Part shown: piece after piece, positions 1 through 9,066 of the stretch
How the letters are laid out: each line of letters starts with the position of its first letter
Numbering within the stretch: position 1 is the stretch's first letter
Source of the DNA: Capnocytophaga catalasegens
Lineage (GTDB): Bacteria > Bacteroidota > Bacteroidia > Flavobacteriales > Flavobacteriaceae
Length of the DNA stretch: 64,000 nt
Direction of reading: 5' to 3'
NCBI RefSeq assembly: GCF_026005215.1
Contig: NZ_BPMA01000012.1
Span: 176,226 to 240,225, forward strand
The notes under the pieces: generated by a model
The model's input: only the letters and a program-made list of their open reading frames with translations
What the model was told of the DNA's origin: nothing
Database searches by the model: none
Position numbers and translations under genes: made by a program

Positions 1-961
1 GCGCCTTTATTCCTTTCTCAAAAATGCTTTTCCCAATAAAAACACGTGCTTCGTCCCAAAGATTAGCATCTATGAATTGTTGTAAAGTAAAAGCTCCTCC
101 TTCTATTATGACACTTTGTATTTTTTGCTCAAAAAGGTATTCGCAAATCTGCTTTGGAACTGATTGATGAAAATCAATTCGATGAAAATCTATATTATCC
201 ACTGATTTTTTTTCTTTGGAAGAAAAAATGACTGTTGGTGTTTTTGCATCAAAAACAGAAAAAGACAAAGGAATTTCCAAGTCAGCATCTATAACTAACC
301 TCAGCGGATTTTTTCCTGCCCAATGTCGAGTAGTAAGCGCAGGATTATCATCCAAAATCGTATTTTTCCCAACCAAAATAGCCTGTTCTTCACTTCGCCA
401 TTTATGAGTTATTTGTTGAGAAAGACTTCCACTTATCCAAATAGGATTTTTCGTATCTCTAACAGTAGGAGCAATAAAACCATCAGCAGTTTCTGCCCAT
501 TTTAAGATAATATATGGACGATTTTTATTATGAAAAGTAAAAAATCGTTTGTTTATCTTACGACATTGTTCTTCTAAAATTCCGACCTCTACCTTACAAC
601 CTGCATTTCGTAATTTTTCAATCCCTTTGCCTGAAACCTCACAAAAAGTATCTTTGGTTCCAACAACGATATTTTTGATATTTTTACTAATAATTAAATC
701 GGCACAAGGTGGAGTTTTCCCAAAATGACTACAAGGTTCAAGCGTTACATATAGAGTACTTTGTGGCAGTATCTGTTGATTTTTCACACAAGAAATTGCA
801 TTTACTTCGGCATGAGGCATTCCCGCTATATAGTGCCACCCCTCACCTATTATCGTTTGCTTATGAACAATTACACAACCCACCATCGGATTTGGATATG
901 TAGTTCCCAATCCGTTTTGAGCCAATTGCAAGCAGCGTTGCATATATTTTTCGTGTTCCAT
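1..961 (-). CDS. ribD: RibD, riboflavin biosynthesis deaminase/reductase (3' end outside window)
   Basis: Bifunctional cytosolic enzyme of riboflavin synthesis: it deaminates the pyrimidine produced by GTP cyclohydrolase II and then reduces its ribosyl side chain. The frame is open from an ATG at 961 to the window edge, so about 320 residues are visible and the C-terminus is missing. The N-terminal cytidine-deaminase-type zinc site is clear: PHAEVNA, then LEPCSHFGKTPPCAD with the two ligand cysteines. The reductase domain follows from about residue 145 (RPYIILKWAETADGFI, then LVGKNTILDDNPALTTR). The start is set by the ATG directly before EHEKYMQRCL, where RibD proteins usually begin, with a TAnnTTTG box 6 bases upstream of it. 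Family assignment is secure; only the end is unseen. Confidence 0.95.
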   Translation of the reverse strand, partial: MEHEKYMQRCLQLAQNGLGTTYPNPMVGCVIVHKQTIIGEGWHYIAGMPHAEVNAISCVKNQQILPQSTLYVTLEPCSHFGKTPPCADLIISKNIKNIVVGTKDTFCEVSGKGIEKLRNAGCKVEVGILEEQCRKINKRFFTFHNKNRPYIILKWAETADGFIAPTVRDTKNPIWISGSLSQQITHKWRSEEQAILVGKNTILDDNPALTTRHWAGKNPLRLVIDADLEIPLSFSVFDAKTPTVIFSSKEKKSVDNIDFHRIDFHQSVPKQICEYLFEQKIQSVIIEGGAFTLQQFIDANLWDEARVFIGKSIFEKGIKA

Positions 962-966
962 AAGTG

Positions 967-974
967 CAAATATA
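967..974 (-). promoter_or_regulatory. -7 box (TATATTTG) of ribD
   Basis: The minus strand reads TATATTTG, matching the Bacteroidetes -7 consensus TAnnTTTG, very close to the ribD start. No convincing TTTG box was seen 19-21 bases further upstream, so this is a motif call only. Confidence 0.45.
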
Positions 975-1000
975 CAATTTTCAATAGTAATAAAAAGAAA

Positions 1001-1022
1001 AAGACGTGAAAAATCACGCCTT
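1001..1022 (-). terminator. Intrinsic terminator of the AspT/YidE-type transporter gene
   Basis: A 9-base stem (AAGACGTGA / TCACGCCTT, one G-T pair) with a four-base loop lies 20 bases past the transporter stop codon. On the minus strand it is followed by a T-rich run. Confidence 0.7.
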
Positions 1023-1041
1023 CTAACCAAAATTATTATTT

Positions 1042-2760
1042 TTAATAAAATAAAACTAATAACAACTGCGGAATCATAATACGCATAAAGGTCGTGAGTG
1101 GATACACGGCTGCATACGTAACAGCAGGAGCATCAGAACCCGTAACATCGTGAGCAAAAGCTAAAGCAGGTGGGTCTGTTTGCGAACCTGAAAGTAATCC
1201 ACATATTTCAAGAAAATTCAGTCGTAAATAAAAACGAGCTACCAATGAAACTACAATCAAAGGAACAAGCGTAATAACTGCACCCATAAGCATCCAATTT
1301 AGACCATTACCTTCAACAAGTGTCTTAACAAAATCAGCTCCTGCTCCCAAACCGACACTTGCCAAGAATAACACAATTCCTATTTCACGTACCATCAAAT
1401 TGGCACTATGGGAAACGTAATGTGTAACCGAAAAACGCCCTCCATAACGGCTTACCAAAATTGCCATAATCAGAGGACCGCCTGCTAAACCGAGTTTTAC
1501 AGGAAACGGAATACCTGGTATATGAAACGGAATAGAACCCAATAAAACACCAAGAACAATTCCGAAGAAGAGTTCAGCAATATGCGGTGTTTCCATTCGT
1601 TTTTTAGAATTTCCAAAAACTTTTTCAATCATACGAATGTGTGCCTCGTCTCCCACAACCGTAATTGTATCGCCAAATTGAAGTTTAGTATCTCCATCAG
1701 GAATAAATTCAATTCCTGCACGATAAACCCGACTAATCGTAACCCCAAAACGTTCACGTACATCGAATTCTTCCAATTTTTTAGAATATGCCATTTTGTT
1801 GGTAACATTCATTCGACGCGAAACAATATTGGTATGTTCTTCACTGAATAACGAAACATCACTTTTTGAACCAATAAGTGTACTAAGTCGCTCAAATTCT
1901 TTCGGACTAGCAACCAAAAGTAAAATATCTTTTTCTCGAAGAATCGTATCTTTATCTACCAAAAGTACTTCCTGATCTCGATATAACCTTGAAATCACAA
2001 AATTCATACCCAAAGTTTGACGAATAATCATTATATTTTTGTCAAAAAGTATCGGATTTTCAACTTTAATTGCAATTTTATCAACACTTGATATATTTTT
2101 GCTATGTTTCCATTGATTAAGTCGCTTTTCAGCATCAAGATTAACTTTCAAAACGGATTTGAGAAAAAGCATTACTATTATAATCCCCAAAACCCCAAAG
2201 GGATAGGCTACTGCATATCCGTTGGAAACGTTGGAAAGCACCCCATCAATAGTCTCTTGGGGTATTCCTCTAGTTCCCATAACATCAATAATAGTTTGTT
2301 GCCCAGCTCCTAATCCAGGAGTATTGGTTACTGCTCCTGACATAATTCCTACCAATTCTGGCATTTGTGTTCCCGTAGTAAAATGAAGAACAATGACTGT
2401 TATTACGCAGGTTATCACCGAGAGTATGGCCAAACTATTGAGTTTAAGCCCTCCTTGCTGAAACGAAGCAAAAAAACCAGGCCCTACCTGCAAACCTATT
2501 GTATATACGAACAAAATTAGTCCGAATTCTTTAACAAAATGCTGTATATGCCCATCTACTACAAAACCAAAATGAGCTGCCAAAATTCCCATAAACAACA
2601 CACAAGTAATTCCAAAAGAAATACCAAAAATACGAACTTTACCAAGAGCAACCCCTGCTGCAATTACAAAAGCATAGATAATAGCTGTATAGGCTGGGCT
2701 GTGATGATCTGTAAATAATTTTTCAATCCAATCAGGTAAAAAAGCAATTACATTGTCCAT
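1042..2760 (-). CDS. AspT/YidE/YbjL-type membrane transporter with two RCK_C domains
   Basis: Inner-membrane protein of 572 residues with the duplicated layout of the AspT/YidE/YbjL family: an N-terminal membrane half (about residues 15-205), two soluble TrkA-C/RCK_C regulatory domains (about 215-385) and a second membrane half (about 390-572). Both halves carry the Gly-rich signature, seen as SGAVTNTPGLGAGQQ in the first and LLSGSQTDPPALAFA in the second. Known members include an aspartate:alanine antiporter, but most, including YidE, have no proven substrate, so none is assigned here. The gene is single, with its own -7 box at 2790-2797 and a terminator at 1001-1022. Confidence 0.85.
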   Translation of the reverse strand: MDNVIAFLPDWIEKLFTDHHSPAYTAIIYAFVIAAGVALGKVRIFGISFGITCVLFMGILAAHFGFVVDGHIQHFVKEFGLILFVYTIGLQVGPGFFASFQQGGLKLNSLAILSVITCVITVIVLHFTTGTQMPELVGIMSGAVTNTPGLGAGQQTIIDVMGTRGIPQETIDGVLSNVSNGYAVAYPFGVLGIIIVMLFLKSVLKVNLDAEKRLNQWKHSKNISSVDKIAIKVENPILFDKNIMIIRQTLGMNFVISRLYRDQEVLLVDKDTILREKDILLLVASPKEFERLSTLIGSKSDVSLFSEEHTNIVSRRMNVTNKMAYSKKLEEFDVRERFGVTISRVYRAGIEFIPDGDTKLQFGDTITVVGDEAHIRMIEKVFGNSKKRMETPHIAELFFGIVLGVLLGSIPFHIPGIPFPVKLGLAGGPLIMAILVSRYGGRFSVTHYVSHSANLMVREIGIVLFLASVGLGAGADFVKTLVEGNGLNWMLMGAVITLVPLIVVSLVARFYLRLNFLEICGLLSGSQTDPPALAFAHDVTGSDAPAVTYAAVYPLTTFMRIMIPQLLLVLFY

Positions 2761-2789
2761 AAAAAGATAAAATTTTACATAATTCTGGG

Positions 2790-2797
2790 CAAATATA
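2790..2797 (-). promoter_or_regulatory. -7 box (TATATTTG) of the transporter gene
   Basis: TATATTTG on the minus strand, about 30 bases upstream of the transporter ATG at 2760, fits TAnnTTTG. The TTTG partner box is not clear. Confidence 0.5.
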
Positions 2798-2913
2798 CAA
2801 GTTTTTTTTCGGATAAATAAAAAGAACTTTTGTCTGTCATAAGAAGATTTTACGAAAACGATAATTACAAAAAAGAAAAATACTTAAAAATTCTTTTTTT
2901 AAAAAAGAAATCG

Positions 2914-2921
2914 TATTTTTG
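2914..2921 (+). promoter_or_regulatory. -7 box (TATTTTTG) of pruA
   Basis: TATTTTTG lies 28 bases before the pruA ATG and fits TAnnTTTG. The flanking DNA is too A/T-rich to place a partner box confidently. Confidence 0.5.
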
Positions 2922-2948
2922 CTAACGTTTAATTCAATATAAATTCTT

Positions 2949-4577
2949 ATGAAAGGTTTTTTCAAAATCCCAAAGGCTGTCAATGAGCCTGTAAAATCAT
3001 ATGCTACAGGTTCTCCTGAACGCAAAGAAGTTTTAGAACAATATAACCAATTATTTCATTCGGTTATTGATATTCCTCTATATATCGGAGCTGATGAAGT
3101 TCGTACGGGCAATACGAGAAAAGTAACCCCTCCTCACGACCATAAGCATGTAGTGGCTACATATCATTTGGCTGATGAAACAATCGTAACCAAAGCTATT
3201 GAAACAGCTTTGGAAGCTCGTAAAAAATGGTCAAAACTTCCTTGGCAAGAAAGAGCAAGCATTTTCTTGAAAGCTGCCGAACTTATTGCAGGGTCTTACC
3301 GAGCCAAAATCAATGCAGCAACGATGATTGCACAATCGAAAACAATTCATCAGGCTGAAATTGATTCAGTCTGTGAATTGATTGATTTTCTTCGATTCAA
3401 TGTCCAATATATGGCTGATATTTACAACCAACAACCTGAATCTTCAGCAGGAATCTGGAACTATGTTTCATATCGACCTTTGGAAGGATTCGTATATGCT
3501 GTTACTCCTTTTAATTTCACGGCTATCTCAGGTAATTTACCTGCAAGTGCTGCTATGATGGGCAATGTAGTTGTTTGGAAACCAAGCGATAAACAAGTAT
3601 ATTCAGCCAAAGTAATTGTTGATGTTTTCAAAGAAGCAGGACTTCCTGACGGGGTAATTAACGTCGTATATGGAAATGCCAAAATGATAACTGATACTAT
3701 TTTAAACAGACCTGAGTTTGCAGGAATTCATTTCACAGGTTCAACATCTGTTTTTCAAGATATTTGGAGAGAAATCGGAAATAAAATACATACTTACAAT
3801 ACCTATCCACGCATTGTAGGAGAAACCGGTGGAAAAGATTTCATCATTGCACACCCTTCGGCTCATGCACAACAAGTGGCAACAGCCATTACTCGTGGAG
3901 GATTTGAATATCAAGGACAGAAATGTTCAGCTGCCTCACGGGTGTATCTGCCTAAATCAAAATCAGATGAAATTATTTCTTTGGTTAAAAAAGATATTGC
4001 TTCTTTCAAAATGGGAGCTCCCTCTAATTTTGAAAATTTCATAACGGCAGTTATTCACGAGGCATCATTTGACAAATTGGCATCATACATAGATAGAGCC
4101 AAAGCCTCTGACCAAGCCCAAGTAGTTGCAGGAGGAAAATACGACAAATCCAAAGGTTACTTTATAGAACCCACTCTAATTGTAACGACCAATCCTCAGT
4201 ACGAAACAATGACAACCGAACTTTTTGGTCCTGTGGTTACAATTTATGTATATGAAGATGATAAATGGACAGAAACCTTAGATTTGGTGAATAATACATC
4301 TGAATACGCCCTTACAGGTGCTGTATTTTCGCAAGACAGATATGCTCTTAGTCAAGCTATTGAGAAATTAGAAGATGCTGCGGGCAACTTTTACATCAAT
4401 GATAAACCTACTGGAGCTGTTGTAGGGCAGCAACCTTTTGGAGGGGCAAGAGCCTCTGGAACAAACGATAAAGCAGGGTCTGCACAAAATTTACTTCGTT
4501 GGGTTTCGCCTCGGCTTATCAAAGAAACTTTTGTACCTGCTGAAAATTATCGATACCCTTTCCTTGATAAAGAATAA
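2949..4577 (+). CDS. pruA: L-glutamate gamma-semialdehyde dehydrogenase (1-pyrroline-5-carboxylate dehydrogenase)
   Basis: NAD-dependent enzyme that oxidises glutamate semialdehyde, in equilibrium with pyrroline-5-carboxylate, to glutamate, the second step of proline catabolism. The 542-residue protein has the aldehyde dehydrogenase core: WKPSDKQVYSA in the NAD fold, FTGSTSVF, the catalytic glutamate in GETGGKDF (about residue 292), and the catalytic cysteine in YQGQKCSAAS (about residue 327). The length and N-terminal region match the stand-alone P5C dehydrogenases of animals and Bacteroidetes rather than the bifunctional PutA. No proline dehydrogenase gene adjoins it. It appears to be transcribed alone from the -7 box at 2914-2921. 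Confidence 0.93.
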   Translation: MKGFFKIPKAVNEPVKSYATGSPERKEVLEQYNQLFHSVIDIPLYIGADEVRTGNTRKVTPPHDHKHVVATYHLADETIVTKAIETALEARKKWSKLPWQERASIFLKAAELIAGSYRAKINAATMIAQSKTIHQAEIDSVCELIDFLRFNVQYMADIYNQQPESSAGIWNYVSYRPLEGFVYAVTPFNFTAISGNLPASAAMMGNVVVWKPSDKQVYSAKVIVDVFKEAGLPDGVINVVYGNAKMITDTILNRPEFAGIHFTGSTSVFQDIWREIGNKIHTYNTYPRIVGETGGKDFIIAHPSAHAQQVATAITRGGFEYQGQKCSAASRVYLPKSKSDEIISLVKKDIASFKMGAPSNFENFITAVIHEASFDKLASYIDRAKASDQAQVVAGGKYDKSKGYFIEPTLIVTTNPQYETMTTELFGPVVTIYVYEDDKWTETLDLVNNTSEYALTGAVFSQDRYALSQAIEKLEDAAGNFYINDKPTGAVVGQQPFGGARASGTNDKAGSAQNLLRWVSPRLIKETFVPAENYRYPFLDKE

Positions 4578-4602
4578 TTTTTAAAAAAAAGACATAAAAC
4601 TA

Positions 4603-4633
4603 TTGCTTATTTTTAAATATTTTCGTATCTTTG
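4603..4633 (+). promoter_or_regulatory. Bacteroidetes-type promoter of the universal stress protein gene
   Basis: TTG at 4603-4605 and TATCTTTG at 4626-4633 are separated by 20 bases, fitting the TTTG-N19-21-TAnnTTTG pattern, 44 bases before the ATG. Confidence 0.65.
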
Positions 4634-4677
4634 GTTTCAAGAAAAAGCTTTTGTCAAACCTTTAAATTTTTATAGAT

Positions 4678-5499
4678 ATGAATAATATACTTGTACCGGT
4701 TGATTTTTCAGAAAAATCAAACCAAGCGCTTGATGTAGCTGTTCAATTAGCTAAAAAAAACAAAGCAAAAATTACACTTTTGCATTGTGTTGAACTTCCT
4801 GTACGTTATACTACTCGGTCAAGTTCAGAACTTCCTGAGGCTTTGTTTTTCATAAAAACAGCACAAAAAAAACTCGCGGAAGTATCAGAACAAGTTACCA
4901 ACAAATCGGTTAATGTAATTCCTGTATTGGAGACTAATTCTATAGCTGATAGTGTTGAAAATATTATCGAAAAAGGATTTATAGACCTTATTGTAATGGG
5001 CTCTACGGGAGCTACGGGAGCTAAAGAAATTTTCATTGGCTCAAATGCAGAAAAAGTAGTACGTTCAGCATCAGTACCTGTTTTGGTTATCAAAGATAAA
5101 ACGGACATAAAAACATTAAAAAAGATTGTTTTTGCCTGTGATTTCTCTCAAAAATATGAGAATGCTTTTCAAAAGGCTGTCGAATTTGCCAAAATGATTG
5201 GTGCTAAGATTGATTTTGTGTATATCAATACACCTTATGCGTTTCGAACCAGTCGTGAGATAAAAGAATTTATGGAAGAATTTACTTCAAGCCATAAAGA
5301 AATACGATCACACAACACACACTGGTACAATGATTTTCGGATTGAAGATGGAATTATCAATTTTGCAGAAGACCATCAAAGTGATCTAATTTGTATGTTT
5401 CCTATCCGCAGAAGTGGTATTGCGCATTTCTTCAATGGAAGTATAAGTGAAGATATTGTCAATCATTCTGACAAACCCGTTCTTACTATTAAACTGTAA
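4678..5499 (+). CDS. Universal stress protein, two tandem UspA domains
   Basis: Cytosolic protein of 273 residues built from two UspA folds (about residues 1-141 and 146-273). The first half keeps the start MNNILVPVDFSEKSNQALDVA and the nucleotide-loop motif GSTGATGAKEIFIGSNAEKVVR, which suggests ATP binding in this half. The second half starts KKIVFACDFSQKYENA, but its loop is degenerate (FPIRRSGIAHFFNGSISEDIVN), a common asymmetry in tandem Usp proteins. It is a single gene with its own promoter and a shared terminator with batE. The precise stress signal cannot be read from sequence. Confidence 0.9.
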   Translation: MNNILVPVDFSEKSNQALDVAVQLAKKNKAKITLLHCVELPVRYTTRSSSELPEALFFIKTAQKKLAEVSEQVTNKSVNVIPVLETNSIADSVENIIEKGFIDLIVMGSTGATGAKEIFIGSNAEKVVRSASVPVLVIKDKTDIKTLKKIVFACDFSQKYENAFQKAVEFAKMIGAKIDFVYINTPYAFRTSREIKEFMEEFTSSHKEIRSHNTHWYNDFRIEDGIINFAEDHQSDLICMFPIRRSGIAHFFNGSISEDIVNHSDKPVLTIKL

Positions 5500-5511
5500 T
5501 CTGATAATTAT

Positions 5512-5547
5512 AAAAGTTTTATGAAGCATTGTCTTCATAAAACTTTT
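5512..5547. terminator. Bidirectional terminator between the usp gene and batE
   Basis: A perfect 15-base stem (AAAAGTTTTATGAAG at 5512-5526 and its complement at 5533-5547) with a six-base loop has A/T runs on both sides. It sits between two converging genes and can serve both. Confidence 0.85.
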
Positions 5548-5551
5548 TTTG

Positions 5552-6298
5552 TTACAGAACTTTTACACTCAAATTTTTTACCCAACCCGTTTTCCCGTCT
5601 GCAATTTTTATTTTGAACCAATCGCTAAGTTGGTCTATAATTTCTACTTTGGTACCTTCGTGGAGTGTAAAAATCTCTTGGCTATACGTGTTAGGCTCTG
5701 CGTACACATGGATTACTTTATCAAACAAAATTCCATAACGATTACTCTGTTGCTCTCTCTGGGCAATATTACCAATCCAATAACTCCCTACTGAAATCGT
5801 TACAAAAACAATCATCAATGTAAAATATAAACGTTTTTGCCAAACTTTTTCCAACATATAATATGCCAAAAAACTCACAACAAACAATACCATACACACA
5901 ATAGCTTGTATGCCCCAATTATCAGCAGAATGCCACGAAGTAATACGTTTTGCTATCTTAGCAAACCATGTTTGTGGCAAAGGAGTTATGTTGTCAATGG
6001 TCATTTGTTGGGCAAATTTCAGATTATTAAGTACATCTGAATCAGTAGGTGAAAGTTGCAGTGCTTTTTCGTAGTAATAAATACTTTGTGCTACATCACC
6101 TTTTTTGTAATGAGCATTTGCTAAATTGTAATACAATGCTGTAGAGTGCTTTTTCTCTCCCAAAATTTGCATATAAGCATCTATCGCTTGTTGATATTTT
6201 CCTTCACTATAGGCTTTTTGTCCTTGTTCAAATAGCGAATTTTGAGCATTGACAAAAGTTGTAATTAGCAACAGAATATAAATTATTTTTTTCATCAT
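5552..6298 (-). CDS. batE: BatE-like TPR and SH3-domain membrane protein
   Basis: 248 residues with, in order, a signal peptide ending near FVNAQN, two or three TPR repeats (about residues 20-95, including the pattern STALYYNLANAHYKKGDVAQSIYYYEKAL), two membrane segments (about 130-175) and a C-terminal SH3-like domain (about 188-248) ending GKTGWVKNLSVKVL. This is the layout of BatE in the Bacteroidetes aerotolerance (Bat) gene set, where it is thought to act at the envelope; the molecular role is not established. It lies downstream of batD with one unknown membrane protein between them. Two adjacent ATG codons (6298 and 6295) are possible starts. Confidence 0.82.
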   Translation of the reverse strand: MMKKIIYILLLITTFVNAQNSLFEQGQKAYSEGKYQQAIDAYMQILGEKKHSTALYYNLANAHYKKGDVAQSIYYYEKALQLSPTDSDVLNNLKFAQQMTIDNITPLPQTWFAKIAKRITSWHSADNWGIQAIVCMVLFVVSFLAYYMLEKVWQKRLYFTLMIVFVTISVGSYWIGNIAQREQQSNRYGILFDKVIHVYAEPNTYSQEIFTLHEGTKVEIIDQLSDWFKIKIADGKTGWVKNLSVKVL

Positions 6299-6379
6299 TT
6301 TATTTTTAAAAAACTATATATTTTTCAAAGAATAGGTAATAATGCTTTGTATAAAACAGCCATTTGTTCAAATGCTTAA

Positions 6380-7039
6380 TTATTTTTTTTTCTTACATTT
6401 CTTTTCTGAGCTATGAAAATAACGATTTACCAACTCTTTATTTTGTAACAAACGAAAATCAACTATTGATATCGTACTATAATACAAAAATCCCATAAAA
6501 ATGAGTATATAAGGTTTGTCTATCAAAAGTCCCTCTGCCGTTTTTACTTGCAAGTAAGCCTCTGATTTACTGAATGTTTCATCCAGAGCAAATGGTGGTA
6601 ATATTTTATTTACAAATACTGATCCCATCAATAATATAAAATAAATACTTGCAGCAAATATAGACATTAGAATTATTCTATGCTTTATCTGTTTATTAAC
6701 ATTGAAAAATGCAAAGCGCATACGAGTTAAAATCGTTGTTAGGTATATTATCAAAATAGTGTTATCTCCTATACGAAGTGATGCATTTAAACCCCAAGCA
6801 AACAAGCCATATATCATAAAAAATAACCAAATAGAATATTTCGGAGGTAAAAACACCATAAATATTCCAGAATGTACCATTATAAACTCAAAAAGCATCA
6901 AAACAACAAAACTATATACTCTGTAAGCATCTTGATCGGTAGCAAAACACCACAAATATCCATATGCAAAAGCCAAAGTAACTGTTTGCAAGACACTAGC
7001 ATATTCAAAAGGTTTATCAAAGCGTTCTAAAATATTCAT
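6380..7039 (-). CDS. Unknown polytopic membrane protein between batD and batE
   Basis: 219 residues with about six hydrophobic segments (near residues 20-35, 40-65, 70-90, 92-105, 120-145 and 178-200) and a basic tail ending KKCKKKK. I do not recognise the family. The gene is on the same strand as batD (7089) and batE (6298) with gaps of 49 and 81 bases, so co-transcription is likely and a role at the membrane with Bat proteins is possible, but that is inference from position only. Confidence 0.7.
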   Translation of the reverse strand: MNILERFDKPFEYASVLQTVTLAFAYGYLWCFATDQDAYRVYSFVVLMLFEFIMVHSGIFMVFLPPKYSIWLFFMIYGLFAWGLNASLRIGDNTILIIYLTTILTRMRFAFFNVNKQIKHRIILMSIFAASIYFILLMGSVFVNKILPPFALDETFSKSEAYLQVKTAEGLLIDKPYILIFMGFLYYSTISIVDFRLLQNKELVNRYFHSSEKKCKKKK

Positions 7040-7088
7040 TTATTTGCTAAAATTACTTTTTGTTAAAGTTTCTGCTGTCTTCTATGTC

Positions 7089-8900
7089 TTACAAAATTGA
7101 AATAACCTGTGTAGCCTTCTGGTAATCGTTTTGCATATCGGTCTGAGTATAAGGCGAATAACGAGCCATTTCACAATTAGCAAGTAGCCGTAAAAAGTCT
7201 TCTATTGGTTCTGTATGGATTGTTTTCTCACTCAAAAGCTCTCGGATACGCTCTTTACTAAGTTCCGATGTTTCAATATGTAATTTCGCTTTAAGATAAT
7301 TGTGTAATCCTCGTTCGAGCGATTCGTAGAAGGCATCTTTTTGTCCCAAATTTTTCTTAGCTGATGACAAATATTTTTTAGCCAATCGGTTCGCTCTACG
7401 GATACGATTGCCTTGTGCATCATTTTGTCTTACTTCACGCCAGTTCCAATAGAAAATTCCCAATGGAATAAGCAACAATGGCAACAACCAATACAAATAA
7501 AAAGCTACCGATCCGAAGAATGCCTTTTGTTCCATTGGAAGCAAATCGGGTTTCAGTTTCAAAAAACGAAATGCCTCAACAGGCGTAACATCTTGTTTTT
7601 GAGCTACTTGATTCGAAGTTGCTCCTTCAATAACATCAATAAGAAGTTCGCCAGACTCTTGGGTTACGTATTTTCCTGTTTCAGGATTGAAAAAATTAAA
7701 CGATACTGATGGAATCGGGTATTTTCCTTTGTATTGCGGTACAATCGTATAGATATCGGTTACTTTTCCTTGAAGTCCTGAAAGTGAAGTTGTTACTTCT
7801 TCTTTATGTTCTGGATCATATACTTCTAAGGCCGATGGAAAATTCAGTTTTGGCATTTCAAAAAGTTTGAAATTTCCTTTTCCTGAAATGATAATTTTAG
7901 CCCCTAATGTTTCATCGGCTTTAAGTTCTTTTTTAGACAAATTAGCTTCCATCGTAAAACTACCAACGGCTCCCGAAAAATTAGCGGGTTTTCCTTCTTC
8001 GGGCAATTCTTTTACGTTAATAATTTGGTTGCCTGCGGACAGATTTTTAGTCATTGATACAAGCTGCCTACGACCGAAAATATCAACTCTATTGGTTGGC
8101 ACTTGCAAACCGACAGAAAGTGAGAGAGGTTCAAGAGCTAATTGTCCTGACTTTTGTGGATAAAGAACAACTCGTTTTACTACAATACAGCGATAATTTT
8201 TACCATTGTATGTACAATTTTCTATTTCAGGGCGCTTTATTGGAATATCTTCTTTTACAAAATTCAGATACTTTGGGCTTGACACTTCTTCAAATCCGCT
8301 AATTCCTAAGTTATCTGACAGATATATTTTATAAACAATTGAAATAGGTTCATTCCAATACGGATTTGTTTTTGAGATTTCTGCCGAAACGAAAATTTGG
8401 TCTTTGGTTACTTCGGGTATTTGGTCTGTTGAGGTATCTTCTTCAAAAAATGGGTCAAAACCAAATGGAAATCCTGATGAACGAGGATTCGTATTTGCAG
8501 ATTGATTTTGTGGATTTTTTACTGGATCGCCCACCTCTACCGAAATAGATTTAGTATAATGCTGCTTACCTTCTATCTCTACAGAAGCAACTCCGATGGT
8601 CAGTTTGCCTTTTCGTTGTGGCTGAAGTATATAAATATATGATTTTGAGAAACTTCGCTTCCCGTTAATCCACGAATTGGACACTGATTGACTAGGCCCC
8701 ATAATTACTTGAAAACCATCAAAATTGGGCGGAGAAAAGTTATCACCATCTTTATTCATTGAGAACTCTACTCGCAAACGCTCGTTTTGTCCCAAAGTTT
8801 TTCGACTGACTTCGGCTTTAAATTCAACTTCCGATTGAGCAAAACCGAAGAAAGTTGTAAGTGATAAAAAAACAAATAAAAAATATTGAATATACTTCAT
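7089..8900 (-). CDS. batD: BatD-like protein
   Basis: About 603 residues, exported and membrane-anchored. A signal peptide (MKYIQYFLFVFLSLTTFFGFAQ) is followed by long beta-rich BatD repeats (about 25-425), one membrane helix (about 460-485, FYLYWLLPLLLIPLGIFYW) and a cytosolic helical tail. BatD belongs to the Bacteroidetes aerotolerance cluster, usually next to MoxR-type ATPase and von Willebrand-domain genes. Those partners (batA, batB, batC) are not in this window: holA is upstream instead, so the cluster is split or rearranged here. The ATG at 8900 is preferred over a TTG at 8906. A -7 box sits at 8952-8959. Confidence 0.85.
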   Translation of the reverse strand: MKYIQYFLFVFLSLTTFFGFAQSEVEFKAEVSRKTLGQNERLRVEFSMNKDGDNFSPPNFDGFQVIMGPSQSVSNSWINGKRSFSKSYIYILQPQRKGKLTIGVASVEIEGKQHYTKSISVEVGDPVKNPQNQSANTNPRSSGFPFGFDPFFEEDTSTDQIPEVTKDQIFVSAEISKTNPYWNEPISIVYKIYLSDNLGISGFEEVSSPKYLNFVKEDIPIKRPEIENCTYNGKNYRCIVVKRVVLYPQKSGQLALEPLSLSVGLQVPTNRVDIFGRRQLVSMTKNLSAGNQIINVKELPEEGKPANFSGAVGSFTMEANLSKKELKADETLGAKIIISGKGNFKLFEMPKLNFPSALEVYDPEHKEEVTTSLSGLQGKVTDIYTIVPQYKGKYPIPSVSFNFFNPETGKYVTQESGELLIDVIEGATSNQVAQKQDVTPVEAFRFLKLKPDLLPMEQKAFFGSVAFYLYWLLPLLLIPLGIFYWNWREVRQNDAQGNRIRRANRLAKKYLSSAKKNLGQKDAFYESLERGLHNYLKAKLHIETSELSKERIRELLSEKTIHTEPIEDFLRLLANCEMARYSPYTQTDMQNDYQKATQVISIL

Positions 8901-8951
8901 TATCAATTGATTTCGATAAGTTAATCGTTACTTTGTGTATGAAAAACGATG

Positions 8952-8959
8952 CAAAGATA
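8952..8959 (-). promoter_or_regulatory. -7 box (TATCTTTG) upstream of batD
   Basis: TATCTTTG on the minus strand, 52 bases from the batD ATG, fits TAnnTTTG. It would start a batD / membrane protein / batE transcript. Confidence 0.55.
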
Positions 8960-9066
8960 ATTGTTTTTGTAAAAAATTTTATCATTACATCCAAAATTAT
9001 GATTGTTTTGGGTATATTTTTTGTTTATTTATATCTTTAATTTTAGCCATCTTTATAAAAGAAAGA

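Noticed and set aside
216..1009. Several plus-strand open frames at the left edge
   Set aside because: They are shadows of the ribD frame on the minus strand, which carries the deaminase and reductase motifs.
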